DNA of 64,000 nucleotides from positions 14,112,754 to 14,176,753 of the forward strand of contig OZ026526.1 of assembly GCA_964019695.1 (NCBI GenBank), given 5' to 3'. Shown piece after piece: positions 37,701-43,286 of this stretch; within the stretch, counting starts at the first letter, position 1; each line of letters begins with the position of its first letter. The position numbers and the translations under genes are program-made. Below the pieces are notes generated by a model, which saw nothing but the letters and a program-made list of their open reading frames with translations, was not told the origin of the DNA and made no database searches. Origin of the DNA: Loripinus fragilis (Eukaryota; Mollusca; Bivalvia; Lucinida; Lucinidae).

Positions 37701-40700
37701 TCCCAGAGTTTGACCAGATCATCTTGACCACTGGTGGCCAGTAAGAAATGTACTTTGGAAGGATTCGACTGACCTGAGGAATACATGTAAAAGTAAAATC
37801 AGTAAAGACATAAATTTGCAACAATTATGGAATATGCTCATAAAATTGAGCCGCGACATGAGATTTCCAACAATGTGGCATTTTGACAAGTGTAGACTCA
37901 GATGAGCTTGTACAGCCTTCTTTAAAGCTGATATTCAGTCAAAAGCTTAACCCTCATAGAATATTCAAGCGGCTAGCAAAGGCTCTGATCAGACTGCGCA
38001 TATGTCTGTCCGTCCTGATCTGGGTCCAAACTGTTTGCAAAGGTTTTCACCAGATGACAAAAGCCTCAGCTAGCAAAGAAAGAGTTGGAGCATTTGTAAC
38101 AATTATAGACCAAGCTCAAGTATTGACCCATTAATTTGACCGATAGATTCTTGATCATTCTTCCAATCCCATATGGTTTAGTTCATTGTCCATATCAAAG
38201 TTAGAATTTTCAAATTATGATGTGGTTCTTCCATAAAAATTGTTTTCATAAGACTTAGCAAACAGTGCAGCCCCTTATAAAATGCCACAAATGAGCTAAA
38301 CTTGCCACATGTAAAATTTATAGATTCTAGCTAGTCTCTATAGCTGAGCAGGCTGGTTTGAGCTTGATCTGGTCATAAACCCCAAAGACAGATTGTCTTA
38401 CCTTGAGGCCCATATATATATATAGTAGTAACTGTCTGAGAAATATATTGGTACAAACTGTGAGGCCAAGCTCATGAGAGTCAGAAATATATCGAGGATC
38501 TTACATGAGTGCTCATGTTTTATTGAATTTAATAATTGAGTTGGGGAAAAGAGATAAAATTCGAGGTTTGCTGAGCATTTAATCTCTTTTTCGCACCAAG
38601 TTTAATTAATTCAATAATACAAGAGCATGAACATTAGATTCTATTTATCATATGACATTAAGATTACTTTGAAGACTCATTTCTGTCGTAAAAGTGTTAT
38701 AATTTTGTCATTATTTACGCAATCTTGTTATGAAAGTCATAATGTTTACCGGATATCTGTAAACCACTAGTGGTTTATAGAGTTTATTGCATGGCATTAT
38801 TTCACTCCCAGACGCGACGTCATATGATAAAAATGCTTATTTTTTCCTTGTGTGGATTTATAATATAGTTCTTACTGCCAGATCCATACGTCTGAGAAAA
38901 GTCACAGCATGTGACGCCAAGGTCGTGACATTCTGGAACACAGAACAGGGCTTTTCCATGACCAAACTGAGCATCCCAGACATTGAGATCTCCGTCACTA
39001 CTGGCTGATACAAGGTATTGGTTGTCTGGGGTAAAACAACAACCAAACACTGTCGCTTCGTGGGCTTGGAATGTTCTGAAATGTATATTGAAATTAACCC
39101 TTGTCAGTCCACAGCATGAGCGGATCCAGAAAGTTTTGTCAGAGTAGGGCAAAACTTTGAGAAACGTTTTTTTTTTATTTAGTTTGATGATGGGAGGCAG
39201 GTTCAATATGCCACTATTAGCGGGCCATCATCGGCCAGCCAGCAAAACACCATTTAAATGGCGTTTCACTGGTGTGCCGATGGTGGCCCAACATTGGTAG
39301 TTTTGTGGAAAAGCTCTGAAAATTTTCATTTTCAGAGCTTTTTTTGTCATTTTCATAGCCTTTCTTCTTCTTTTTTTTTATTATCTCAAAAAAAAGAAGA
39401 AAAAGTAAAACTAGTAAGGTAAATCAACAGTCTGTATTAAATCTTTCATAATTTTCCTAAAAATCTGGACAGGACAATCATTTTTAACAGTGTCACTCTC
39501 AAAAATACACAGACAGAACCTCAAAAATATTATTTTTTTCAACGAAACAAATAATATTTAGGGTTTGCGGATAAAATAAAAAAATAATTTTATAAATTAA
39601 ATTGTTTTTTCTACTTTCTAAACAGTAGGAGGGTTTGTAAATCAACTAATAAAAAAAATCCGGCCATATTCTTTTTAACTGGAGGTCTGGTACTTGTAAT
39701 GATAATATGCCATACTTGAAGATCAATTCCATATTTTAAACCTTAAAGCACCAATCAAAACTAAGTCATCTGTTTTGTTTCAGAAGCCTCTAAGACAAAC
39801 AGTCTTGATCCAGATCAAACTGCACCTATAGGAGCAGTCTGATCTGGGTCGACACTGTTCGCCTCTATCTGTCAAAAAAGGTAAAAAAAAGGTTAGCAAA
39901 ATATAGGCAACAGAAGACCTAAGCAGACAACATTTTCATATGTGTTTTGGCAGGCACTTTAAGGGCTTAAAAAATACTTGACAACAACATGGGTGAAAGT
40001 TCAAAATTTCCAAAATCCTGAACTTTTTAAAATCAAATCTTAAAACTTGCAGTAGGCCTACAAATATCAACAATTTTAAGTTTAAATGGTCAATTGTCTT
40101 TAGATAAGCTGAAAATAAATCAAAGAAGCTATTAGAATCTGCTTAATTCAGGATTTTGAGGCTGACTTTCTATGAAAGGTCAGCCTCAATATCCTGAATT
40201 CAGGAATAATCCTGAAAACTTTCATCCATGCAACAAATTAATAAGAAACTATTAACATTTTTATGCTCAAACTTTTTCTTCATCTAGACCTGTAGAGCAG
40301 GGGACAAAAATATTTAAATATTGCACTTGTCCTGCAGGATGAGTGACTTACAATTTTCACTCGTCCTGCATACACATGAACTTGTCCTTCAAAAGCATAT
40401 GCAATGAAGAACATAATGGAGTAATATGTAATATGACTTCCTTGAGTAACTCTTTCCAAAGCACTGGGAAGAATTACTCGTCCTTTCTAGATTTCACTCA
40501 TAATTACGAGCGGACGAGTGGAATTTTTGTCTCCTGCTGTACAGTATACCCAGGCCTACAGATTTATGGTGGACGCGGGTCACCCTTTCTAGTTGCGAAA
40601 AAATCTAACTTTAATGAAAAAAATCATCTTACAGCAAGTCTATGAACTCCACAAAACAGTTGTCAATACAGTAAAACATGTCTTAGGCAGCCACTCAAAA

Positions 40701-41458
40701 TAAGACAAAACAATGATCTTAATAACAAATGGTAGTTTAATGAAGGTAAAAAGGATTGCAGAATGCTCCCCTTGGAGCATTCTGCAATACTTTTGACCTG
40801 CATTAAGTGATAATTGGTCTTCTTTTTTAAGTGGCCGCTTAAGACAAGTTTTACTGTATAATCAGCGGTCAATACACATATATGCATATGAGTGTGCAGG
40901 AAAAGTACACTACCCAAATGTCAACTGTGGTTAGTTTGATATGCCTGGGCCCATCATTTCAGAAAAAAGGCCCACCATGTTTTGCTCCATGGGTCACTTC
41001 AGCCCACCAATCTTGAAAAAAATCTGAAGCCCTGTTTACCTTATCAATTTCATCCTGGAAACATCCCAAAGACACATACAGTTGTCATCTCCACCACTGA
41101 CGATCATCGAAGAATTTGGGGAGAATCTGCATACTCTCACTGGACTCCGACTATCGTGTTGAAGTGTTCCTTTCTTCGTCCCAGATTTAGGGTCCCACAC
41201 AATTATTTTTCCATCCGTCGAACAAGTTGCCAGAAGTGTTCCAAATGGGGAGAATGTACAACAGTGAACATAATAAGAATGCCCGCACAACGGAGAGCAT
41301 GGTAGCTCTGCGTAATAGTCAATGTCCCAAAGACGCACGGTTTTATCGCCCGAGCATGTGGCTAGTTTTCTGTCTGCGGAGAAGCTTACTCCATTAACGT
41401 CCGACGTATGTGAGCTGATGGTATGGTGTAGACTGGCCACCATATTTTGGGTGTCCAT
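9674..41458 (-). CDS. WDSUB1: WDSUB1 orthologue: WD40-SAM-U-box protein, 11 coding exons
   Basis: Exons join as 41458-41040, 39075-38876, 37773-37681, 36905-36812, 35652-35619, 23486-23446, 21975-21869, 14122-13907, 12334-12251, 10993-10922 and 9822-9674. Every intron is GT-AG, phases agree throughout, and the sum is 1509 nt (502 aa plus stop), slightly longer than the roughly 475-aa vertebrate protein. Seven WD blades occupy about residues 10-327, a SAM domain about 355-420 and a U-box about 430-502. That domain order is diagnostic of WDSUB1. U-boxes recruit E2 enzymes, so an E3 ubiquitin ligase with propeller and SAM as binding modules is the family-based expectation; the substrate is unknown. 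The start is the first ATG after a splice acceptor at 41474; a second ATG five codons on is a possible alternative. Introns reach 12.1 kb (intron 5) and 7.7 kb (intron 7), almost entirely repeats. Identity is firm; function is inferred from the family. Confidence 0.95.
9865..10073. mobile_element. Palindromic MITE, TACAGTAAAACCTGT family, copy 2
   Basis: About 209 bp, from TACAGTAAACCCTGTCTTAA to the inverse end GACAGGTTTAACTGTA, with the TATTGCAGAATGCTCC palindrome in the centre. It lies only 42 bp upstream of the exon 11 acceptor of WDSUB1. Confidence 0.85.
10512..10662. mobile_element. Palindromic MITE with AAAAGAGATAAAATGCT arms
   Basis: The arms AAAGAGATAAAATGCT and AGCATTTTATCTCTTT surround CGGCAAGCCT, with outer AT-rich arms ending in GAGCACTCATGTAAGATCCTC. 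An opposite-orientation copy is at about 38490-38635 (GAGGATCTTACATGAGTGCTC at its left). Confidence 0.7.
10709..10906 (+). mobile_element. tRNA-derived SINE next to WDSUB1 exon 10
   Basis: Near full length: head AGCGCAGTGGCTCAGTGG with CGGGTTCAAGCC as the B-box-like part, shared body (GAGCAAGACACATTTATCC) and the tail TCAAATCAAACAAAC. It lies antisense to the gene and stops 15 nt from the exon 10 boundary. Confidence 0.9.
10922..10993 (-). CDS. WDSUB1: WDSUB1 exon 10 (first half of U-box)
   Basis: The exon is 72 nt. Acceptor is TTATTTTGCCAG, donor is GATAG|GTAAGT; both ends are phase 1. It encodes DAGVPDEYLCPITREIMKDP then VIVI, the unmistakable U-box start (P-D-E-x-x-C-P-I-T-x-E-x-M-x-D-P-V). 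It is squeezed between a SINE ending 15 nt past the donor and a palindromic MITE starting about 18 nt before the acceptor. Confidence 0.95.
11012..11259. mobile_element. Palindromic MITE, GAGGTTATAAAAC family
   Basis: Ends read CAGGCCCTGAGGTTATAAAA and the inverse of TTTTATAACCTCGGGGCCAG. Arms contain CATGCTCAACTCA/CTGAGTTGAGCATG, and a second inner palindrome, GTTAAAATGCCAACGATTGT / TGGCATTTTAAC, lies near 11155-11190. A related right end occurs at 15230-15252. Confidence 0.85.
11313..11738. repeat. Minisatellite, ~41-bp unit, about 10 copies
   Basis: The unit resembles TTGACAGAACAATTTCATAC followed by CAACAGAATTTTCCATCCAG, with alternating CAAACAG/AAATGGA variants. It lies in intron 9. Open frames across it are repeat translations only. 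Confidence 0.85.
11864..12171. repeat. Dispersed repeat GGAATAAGCTAGGGGG, copy 1
   Basis: Shares long stretches with 36390-36711 in the same orientation: GGAAATAAGCTAGGGG, AAATAGTCGCCCT, GTGATGACAATCTACTACC-like, GGCAATAGTATGTGTAATGG and TGTCAGGGCCCAG. A shorter relative begins near 42440. Confidence 0.75.
12251..12334 (-). CDS. WDSUB1: WDSUB1 exon 9 (end of SAM domain)
   Basis: The exon is 84 nt. Acceptor is TTTTCTCTAG, donor is TTAG|GTAGGC; both ends are phase 1. It encodes DALGHRNKIIRSKRRLMEHP and MQKKELL. The G-H-R-N-K-I motif is the classic last helix of a SAM domain and follows directly on SLGIG of exon 8. A palindromic MITE begins about 70 bp upstream of the acceptor. Confidence 0.92.
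12406..12621. mobile_element. Palindromic MITE, TACAGTAAAACCTGT family, copy 3
   Basis: CAGTAAAACCTGTCTGAATC and the inverse GATACAGG-like end (ATACAGGTTTTACTGTA) flank the TATTGCAGAATGCTCC palindrome. It lies about 70 bp upstream of the WDSUB1 exon 9 acceptor. Confidence 0.85.
12622..13700. other. Intron 8 interior, no gene seen
   Basis: AT-rich intron sequence. Two related segments near 12795-12870 and 13200-13270 share ACCAACCTTCCCACAGC and TTCTTAATCG / TCTTAATCGTTTGCTGGGAG, marking a diverged duplication about 400 bp apart. No exon-like open frame with splice sites was found. Confidence 0.5.
13703..13885. mobile_element. Palindromic MITE, ACTCAAAAGAACC family, beside exon 8
   Basis: The centre pairs GGTACTCAAAAGAACCATCT with its inverse around TCAATGAGA. 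Outer parts match AGGCCTC..GATAA at the left and a TTTAAA..GATAAAAAATAATTC arm at the right. Copies lie at about 23525-23712, 35700-35830, 36955-37150 and 45083-45276; the last is the most complete, with AGGCCTCCAGATAAG and CTTATCTGGACCT ends. Confidence 0.8.
13907..14122 (-). CDS. WDSUB1: WDSUB1 exon 8 (linker and most of SAM domain)
   Basis: The exon is 216 nt. Acceptor is GTGTTTTTAG, donor is GGGATAG|GTAAGG; both ends are phase 1. After a charged linker it encodes the SAM helices: WTVDDVCQWI, LGLDQYEPTF, IDGQELIHLD and ALHKSLGI. The open frame runs on at both ends through intron sequence (a triplicated CACAAGAAAACAGGGGATGAG on the acceptor side, a palindromic MITE on the donor side); neither extension is coding. 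Confidence 0.94.
14330..15376. other. Intron 7 sequence with small palindromes, no gene seen
   Basis: The core-like pair GATCCGACTGCT / AGCAGTCTGATC is at 14349-14376. A strong palindrome, TTGGCTGCTTGCGGACACAT next to its inverse, is at about 15165-15205, flanked by AAACTCAA / TTGAGTTT and ending ATAACCTCGGGACC. No coding sequence is recognised. Confidence 0.5.
15377..15778. mobile_element. TIR MITE with GAGCAGGGGACAAAA ends, copy 1
   Basis: TGAGCAGGGGACAAAATTCC at the left is matched by the inverse TTTTTGTCCCCTGCTGAGC at the right; inner arms share GGACAAGTG/CACTTGTCC. A 248-bp copy is at 40294-40541. Confidence 0.75.
16200..16460. repeat. Dispersed repeat, inverse copy at 22980-23300
   Basis: AAGAGCCAAGAGGTCAGCCC, TTTCCCAGCAGGTGACC and GTACCACACCTGACC occur here and in reverse complement at about 23140-23250. 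The 22980 copy begins with GGGCCCCATAGTCCAGCTGA, a possible SINE head. The 94-aa frame through this copy is translation of the repeat. Confidence 0.6.
16788..18990. repeat. Minisatellite, ~42-bp unit, split by a 900-bp element
   Basis: Some 30 units of GAAATGCATAATTATTTCAC + AAAATAAGATTCCATTACTG + ATG occupy 16788-17260 and 18161-18990 in intron 7. Units vary in CATAATTA/CATAACTA and in single-base changes; some lack 2-3 bp. No spacer diversity, so it is not a CRISPR-like array. Confidence 0.9.
17261..18160. mobile_element. 900-bp TIR element with exact TA duplication, non-autonomous
   Basis: Begins CTGTAAACCAACAAA and ends with its perfect inverse TTTGTTGGTTTACAG-type sequence (15 bp), flanked by TA at 17259-17260 and 18161-18162. 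Removing it and one TA restores a normal minisatellite unit (GCATAATTATTTCAC). The interior has two direct copies of GCGGCTATAAACTTTC (17332 and 18079), plus GGACGAAAGGACCTTC / GAAGGTCC inverse parts. No transposase frame. TA duplication suggests a Tc1/mariner-like source. Confidence 0.9.
19125..21308. mobile_element. 2.2-kb fold-back element with poly-C/poly-G arms
   Basis: Left arm (about 19125-19400) and right arm (about 21020-21308) are inverse copies. Each has GGACATAATCCCCC-type units with AATTTTACAACTAG, followed by ATTACAGCATACATCATACC and a TTTGGATCCAGA palindromic core. Homopolymer C and G runs of up to about 20 bp occur in the arms, so lengths may be affected by sequencing error. 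Confidence 0.8.
19707..20940. repeat. Internal segment with five ~190-bp direct repeats
   Basis: Units starting near 19827, 20007, 20205, 20396 and 20587 share CTCCTTCATGCATATGTTCA, ATGTGTCTACATTGTATAGG, AAAAGCTGTGGTAGGAGTTG and TTCTCACAGCTGTCATTT. The segment ends in ACGGACGGACGGACG, ACAGTATACCCCC and GCGGGGGTATAAT and starts GATACCCCCCGCA, so it has its own short inverted ends inside the fold-back. Function unknown. Confidence 0.75.
21540..21840. repeat. Clustered CAGATCAGG palindromes, local triplication
   Basis: Three successive units of GGTCCTGATCTGGGTCCAAA + CAGTTAACATTCTGTT follow the left arm GTTTGGACCCAGATCAGGAC, so the right arm is tandemly repeated (period about 49 bp). It ends with the family flank CAGCAGACGACAA..GGCATAAAATATTACC. 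This shows a dispersed core beginning to expand in tandem. It lies just downstream of exon 7 in gene direction. Confidence 0.75.
21869..21975 (-). CDS. WDSUB1: WDSUB1 exon 7 (WD blade 7 and linker)
   Basis: The exon is 107 nt. Acceptor is TACTTTTCAG, donor is ATCA|GTATGT; it enters in phase 2 and leaves in phase 1. It encodes YVTCCAFSSNNQYLASGS followed by NDKTVMIWKLSTEDELI: the final blade and the start of the propeller-SAM linker. The next exon lies 7.7 kb away, across two minisatellites and a fold-back element. No intermediate exon was found and the phases fit a direct join. Confidence 0.93.
22051..22138 (-). pseudogene. Partial duplicate of WDSUB1 exon 7, acceptor kept, stop in frame
   Basis: A direct duplicate of the exon 7 region lies 163 bp away, inside intron 6. 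Its acceptor (TTTTCAG at 22139-22145) is intact and the frame from exon 6 would read the same blade 7 with T-to-M and DKT-to-DNT changes. After the W-K-L codons it meets TGA at 22053-22051. The copy has lost the donor end of the exon. Spliced in, it would act as a premature terminal or poison exon removing SAM and U-box; unused, it is a decayed exon duplicate. Short repeats of about 15-16 bp (ACAATACCATACTC) lie between the copies. Confidence 0.85.
22200..22980. other. AT-rich intron 6 sequence, one palindrome, no gene
   Basis: A palindrome near 22475-22520 pairs TGTGCATAAAAGAAACGTCT with its inverse AGATGTGTTTCTTTTATGCA. The rest is AT-rich without recognisable features. Confidence 0.4.
23446..23486 (-). 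CDS. WDSUB1: WDSUB1 exon 6, a 41-nt micro-exon (start of blade 7)
   Basis: Only 41 nt. Acceptor is ACATTTCAG, donor is ACAAG|GTAATC; it enters in phase 0 and leaves in phase 2. It encodes LSGRAIHVIEGHT plus the start of R, which joins to R-YVTCCAFS of exon 7, matching the family's H-T-R-Y-V-T-x-C-A-F motif across the junction. The downstream intron is 1.5 kb and contains the exon 7 duplicate. Confidence 0.9.
24104..24343. mobile_element. TIR MITE, TGAGCCGCGGCATGAGATTT family
   Basis: The left end TGAGCCGCGGCATGAGATTT continues CCAACAATGT; the right end is the inverse (ACATTGTTGGAAATCACATG, TCACAGCTCA). Inner arms share GCAAAGGCTC / GAGCCTTTGC. A truncated copy is at about 37848-38005. Confidence 0.8.
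24480..25140. repeat. Mosaic of repeat fragments in intron 5
   Basis: Low-complexity GGGAAAAA motifs and GGGGCTTTTTCC/GGAAAAGGCCCC inverse parts lie at 24488-24530 and 24765-24860. A truncated CAGAGCAGTCCCTTTATAAC fold-back (about 24901-25010) is joined to a palindrome at 25029-25128 with arms TCATGAATACTTCGGGTCTC / GAGACCGGAAGTATTCATGA. Open frames here are repeat translation. Confidence 0.55.
26177..29627 (-). pseudogene. LINE endonuclease-reverse transcriptase ORF, frameshifted
   Basis: The first frame (29627-27471, 718 codons) starts with an apurinic-type endonuclease: SQNCQGL, CLQDVHI, SIYGPN, ICGDWNLVLD, ARLDFFLVS, RTDHSG. The RT follows: NWRPISLLNVIYKL and EDQKGFIAGR. Near 27630 one base is missing, and reading continues in another frame with DFKQAFD, RGCRQGDPISP and the catalytic YADD. 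A second 1-base shift near 26780 leads to the C-terminal part, with a CSFCNQESETIVH zinc-knuckle-like zf-RVT motif. Between EN and RT (28600-28765) is a run of about 55 mostly Asn codons. The LQD in place of the usual LQE in EN is conservative. The frame is broken, so this copy should be inactive unless the shifts are sequencing errors. Confidence 0.93.
28598..28767. repeat. ATT/GTT trinucleotide microsatellite inside the LINE ORF
   Basis: A (TTA)n/(TTG)n run with GAT interruptions, in frame, codes for Asn with rare Asp and Ile on the minus strand. Frames on the other strand appear as poly-Leu and poly-Ile and are artefacts. Confidence 0.95.
30090..32384 (-). repeat. ~104-bp tandem monomers at the 5' end of the LINE
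   Basis: About 20 units share (plus strand) TCAACTTCCTGTCAGTTACA, TCCTTATGTCAAACAGTATG, GATCCAGATCAGACCTAACA, ATTGTCACGCCTGATCTGGG and TCCAAACTATTTGCAAAAGT. Each unit holds the CAGATCAG / CTGATCTG palindromic pair. Units at 31000-31800 are most alike; those nearest the ORF are diverged. By analogy with mouse L1 monomers, they could be promoter units. Long open frames across the array (e.g. 30486-31109) are translations of the repeat. Confidence 0.85.
32583..32781 (-). mobile_element. tRNA-derived SINE with 13-bp target duplication
   Basis: This reverse copy is flanked by ATCTGATGTGTAT at 32570-32582 and 32786-32798. The head complement ends GAGCCACTGCGCTCC at the right; the tail complement starts TTGTTTGTTTGATTTG. 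The duplication proves SINE insertion by target-primed reverse transcription. Confidence 0.9.
33122..33345. mobile_element. Palindromic MITE, CAGTCCCTTTA family, copy 2
   Basis: The central palindrome is AATTATAGGAAAATGACCAT next to its inverse, with outer CAGAGCAGTCCCTTTA and TAAAGGCACTG ends. The identical sequence recurs at 35105-35328 through the tandem duplication. Confidence 0.75.
33411..35384. repeat. Second copy of a recent tandem duplication of 31012-33397
   Basis: Sequence from the monomer array through TSD, SINE, old TIR element, MITE and the start of the next MITE repeats almost base for base, with an offset of 1983 bp over most of its length. Near its left end the second copy lacks about four monomers (offset 2399 before that point). 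Differences are a handful of single bases. The junction joins CCTGAACT to the monomer sequence CCTGTCAG. Confidence 0.93.
34565..34764 (-). mobile_element. tRNA-derived SINE, duplicate of the 32583 copy
   Basis: Identical to the first copy by eye, with the same ATCTGATGTGTAT flanks. It arose by segmental duplication, not a separate insertion. Confidence 0.9.
35356..35596. mobile_element. Palindromic MITE, ATGGGTGAAAGTT family, copy 1
   Basis: The ends are ATGGGTGAAAGTTCG and the inverse AACTTTCACCCAT. The centre pairs GATGACTTTC/GAAAGTCAGC and ATTTTGAGG/CCTCAAAAT. It is complete here, truncated at 33356-33397 in the first duplicate, with another copy at 39989-40229. It ends 23 bp from WDSUB1 exon 5 on the donor side. 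Confidence 0.8.
35619..35652 (-). CDS. WDSUB1: WDSUB1 exon 5, a 34-nt micro-exon (end of blade 6)
   Basis: Only 34 nt, with acceptor TTTTTCAG and donor CCG|GTAAGT, entering in phase 2 and leaving in phase 0. Joined to exon 4 it gives LLASCSIDKTVRLWDP, completing blade 6 with the canonical D-K-T and W-D. The call rests on phase, splice sites and the perfect fit of the joined WD motif. Intron 5 downstream is 12.1 kb and holds the LINE and its satellite. Confidence 0.9.
35850..36380. other. AT-rich TAATT-rich stretch in intron 4, no gene
   Basis: Dense TAATTACA/TGTAATTA repeats occur at 35860-36050 (AGTAATTG, GTAATTAA and inverse forms). No conserved coding sequence was seen. Confidence 0.5.
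36390..36711. repeat. Dispersed repeat GGAATAAGCTAGGGGG, copy 2
   Basis: Same orientation and content as 11864-12171, including GGAATAAGCTAGGGGG at the left and GTCAGGGCCCAGCTTGAACC at the right. The internal region differs by an indel and added CTTCTCCCT motifs. Confidence 0.75.
36812..36905 (-). CDS. WDSUB1: WDSUB1 exon 4 (WD blade 6, first half)
   Basis: The exon is 94 nt. Acceptor is ATTTTCAG, donor is CATG|GTAAGT; it enters in phase 1 and leaves in phase 2. It encodes LKGHTGSVMQCTFSNNGKLL, with the G-H dipeptide that opens a WD repeat. A palindromic MITE begins about 50 bp upstream of the acceptor (36955 onward). Confidence 0.92.
36955..37150. mobile_element. Palindromic MITE, ACTCAAAAGAACC family, beside exon 4
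   Basis: The centre AAAGAACCATCTCAATGAGA + TGGTTCTTTT is flanked by CCAAAATATATGTTGTGGGT and GAGCATCCAACACATATG. It lies about 50 bp upstream of the exon 4 acceptor. Confidence 0.8.
37681..37773 (-). CDS. WDSUB1: WDSUB1 exon 3 (rest of WD blade 5)
   Basis: The exon is 93 nt, too short to be noticed as an open frame. Acceptor is TTCCTCAG and donor ACAA|GTAAGA; both ends are phase 1. It encodes FLLATSGQDDLVKLWDFRVG, the C-terminal half of a WD blade ending in W-D, which follows on from exon 2. Confidence 0.92.
38876..39075 (-). CDS. WDSUB1: WDSUB1 exon 2 (WD blade 4, start of blade 5)
   Basis: The exon is 200 nt, with acceptor ACATTTCAG and donor GGCA|GTAAGA, entering in phase 2 and leaving in phase 1. 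It encodes the blade 4 motif LVSASSDGDLNVWD and the HDLGVTCCDFS stretch, which is highly characteristic of WDSUB1. Open reading continues past the donor for about 55 nt, but the consensus donor and the homology both end at 38876. Confidence 0.94.
39303..39690. mobile_element. GCTCTGAAAA fold-back, copy in reverse of 43917-44333
   Basis: The hairpin GCTCTGAAAATTTTCATTTTCAGAGC is at 39313-39338 and is followed by a long arm (GGTAAATCAACAGTCTGTAT, AAAATCTGGACAGGACAATC, GTAGGAGGGTTTGTAAATCA) ending near ATCCGGCC. It matches the other copy's left arm in inverse orientation. Confidence 0.75.
39736..39970. mobile_element. TTAA-flanked MITE, copy 3
   Basis: TTAAACCTTAAAGCACCAAT at the left and GGCACTTTAAGGGCTTAA at the right. 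The central palindrome (AGACTGC-type, GATCCAGATCAAACTGCACC / GGAGCAGTCTGATCTGGGTC) is the same as in 3661-4219. Confidence 0.65.
40667..40858. mobile_element. Palindromic MITE, TACAGTAAAACCTGT family, copy 4
   Basis: TACAGTAAAACATGTCTTAG and the inverse AAGACAAGTTTTACTGTA flank ATTGCAGAATGCTCC / GGAGCATTCTGCAAT. It lies in intron 1, about 180 bp from the exon 1 donor. Confidence 0.85.
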
Positions 41459-41474
41459 TTCAATCTGTTTTTAA
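41040..41474 (-). CDS. WDSUB1: WDSUB1 coding exon 1 with 16 nt of 5'UTR (WD blades 1-3)
   Basis: A pyrimidine-rich acceptor (TTTTTTTCCAG) precedes 41474; 16 nt of leader follow before the ATG at 41458-41456. The exon encodes residues 1-139 plus two bases of the next codon and ends in AAG|GTAAAC. WD motifs include LATCSGDKTVRLWD, LATCSTDGKIIVWD and IVSGGDDNCMCLWD, each an S/D-containing strand with the terminal W-D, plus HCCTFSPFG and VCRFSPNSS. The acceptor this close to the start shows that an upstream non-coding exon exists. Confidence 0.95.
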
Positions 41475-41499
41475 CTGGAAAAAAATCATCAGATAGATG

Positions 41500-42950
41500 T
41501 AAGTAAGTAATAACCTGTGACCCCTCAGAATATCCAATGGATCATCCCAAGTTAATTGTATCAAACCAGAAAGAATAATCCATTATTACACAAAGGAATG
41601 ACTGCATGGTTCTATCACCCAGAATGAGAGGATCACAACCACAAGAGGCAATTTTTATAAGTTGGCCAGTTAGCTTTGGGCTCTAGTATTGAATGGCAAT
41701 AAAATACAGAAAAAAATTACCTTTTCATACCAACTCTTTTTAGCTCAAACTATTTATAACTCAAAAGCAAAAACTCTGGTCACATGTATTTCCCATACAT
41801 TATAACATGAGTCAACTGTATTATATATGGGCCTCATCACGACAAAACCTGTCTTTGGCGTTTCCGACAAAGCAAGTCTCAACCCAGTCTCCCCTGAGCT
41901 ACAGCTAGAAAATTGAAATTTCACTTGTAGCAAGTTTAGTTATGATGCTTCCTAAAAAGCAAACAACAAATGGGCTGATCAGTCTGCGCAGACTGGTCTG
42001 CGCCTTTTTTGTTCGCAAATCCCCGAAGACAGGTTTTCTCGCGTTGAGGCCCATATTTCTTCAGTACTGGCAATTAATTCCAAGTACACAATATAATCCA
42101 TATTTCTGAACAAAGCCGTTTCTTTCAAGTGTTGAACAAATATAACATATCAAGAATTATGCTCCAAGCTTTCTCAATTTATAAATTAAGCAGACAGGCA
42201 CTCCTAATTTCAAAGTAAATCTAAAAACGTTTGCATGCTGGTTACTTGTGCATGATTTCTGTCATCTTTCCATGGTTTTAAAAAAAACTTAAATTAAAAA
42301 AAAATCTTTCAGGAAAAGCATTAAAGCGACACAATTTTTGGATCCAGGTGTCAAGCCTGATATGGATCCAAACTGTTTGAAATTTTTATTAGCATTTAGC
42401 AACTAACTTAAGTCGCCACCTACCAGGAAAAAGTTTCAGGGCTCAAGCTAGGGGAGGCTTGGGAGAAAAGGCTCCAAAATCTGGTTCATGTATCCCTACT
42501 TTCATTTGAGGGAGATGTATAAAAGCATAGATTCTATAGAGGTTTTAAAATGTAGACGAAAACTTCTCTCTATGAGCCGCTGAACTTCTCCCTTTCTGAG
42601 ACCTCTAGCTGTGAATGGAAAGTGTTTTGTTATATAATTCATCAATAAGACACTGTCTACTGTCGATATCAAGAAGTCCAATAAGAAAATAATGGTCAAT
42701 AATTAGTTTTGTCACATCCACTTGGTTTCCAATAACTTCGGCTTGACCTTGGTGCCAACGACAACAACTAGCACACTACAAATGAGCTGCATTTTTTTTG
42801 TTTAATTGTTTTAATTCTTTACATCCCAGTCAACTTTTTCAGTCATGTCGGGACAGGAAATCTGTTTTTGATATACTCTAACAACAATGGTGCTCAGTGA
42901 TCAGCTTGCACATCCGACAGACCAGCACAATATATCCTGCTTTGATTATT
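41500..42950. other. Upstream of coding exon 1: repeats, no further exon assigned
   Basis: Contains a GCTGATCAGTCTGCGCAGAC repeat (41965-42060) like the window start, a partial CAGATCAGG family copy (42240-42380), a fragment of the GCTAGGGG repeat (42440-42600) and a SINE tail fragment on the minus strand (42795-42870). The 5' non-coding exon of WDSUB1 may be here or further right; it cannot be recognised without transcripts. Confidence 0.45.
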
Positions 42951-43286
42951 TATCTCTGCCTACTAGTGTCGTCTGCTGATAACCTTTGCAAACAGTTTGG
43001 ATCCAGATCAGGCCTGACTAAATGTCAGGCTTATCTTGATCAAAATTGTTTAACACTTAATGTATTCCTGAAAGAATATTTCAAAAAAGTTGATTTTGAA
43101 AAAATCAGCAGATGACAAAAAAGCATGCAAAATTACCCAGGAGGCAAATAGTTGATATTTGAGCCAGGACACAGCAAATGGTACATTAGCTGGCATGTGG
43201 ACCCATCAAAGACTCAGATCAGACTGTCTATCTGGGCAGTCTGATAAGAGTCTTTGATGGGTGCTCTATGGGTAGCCAAGGGTCCG

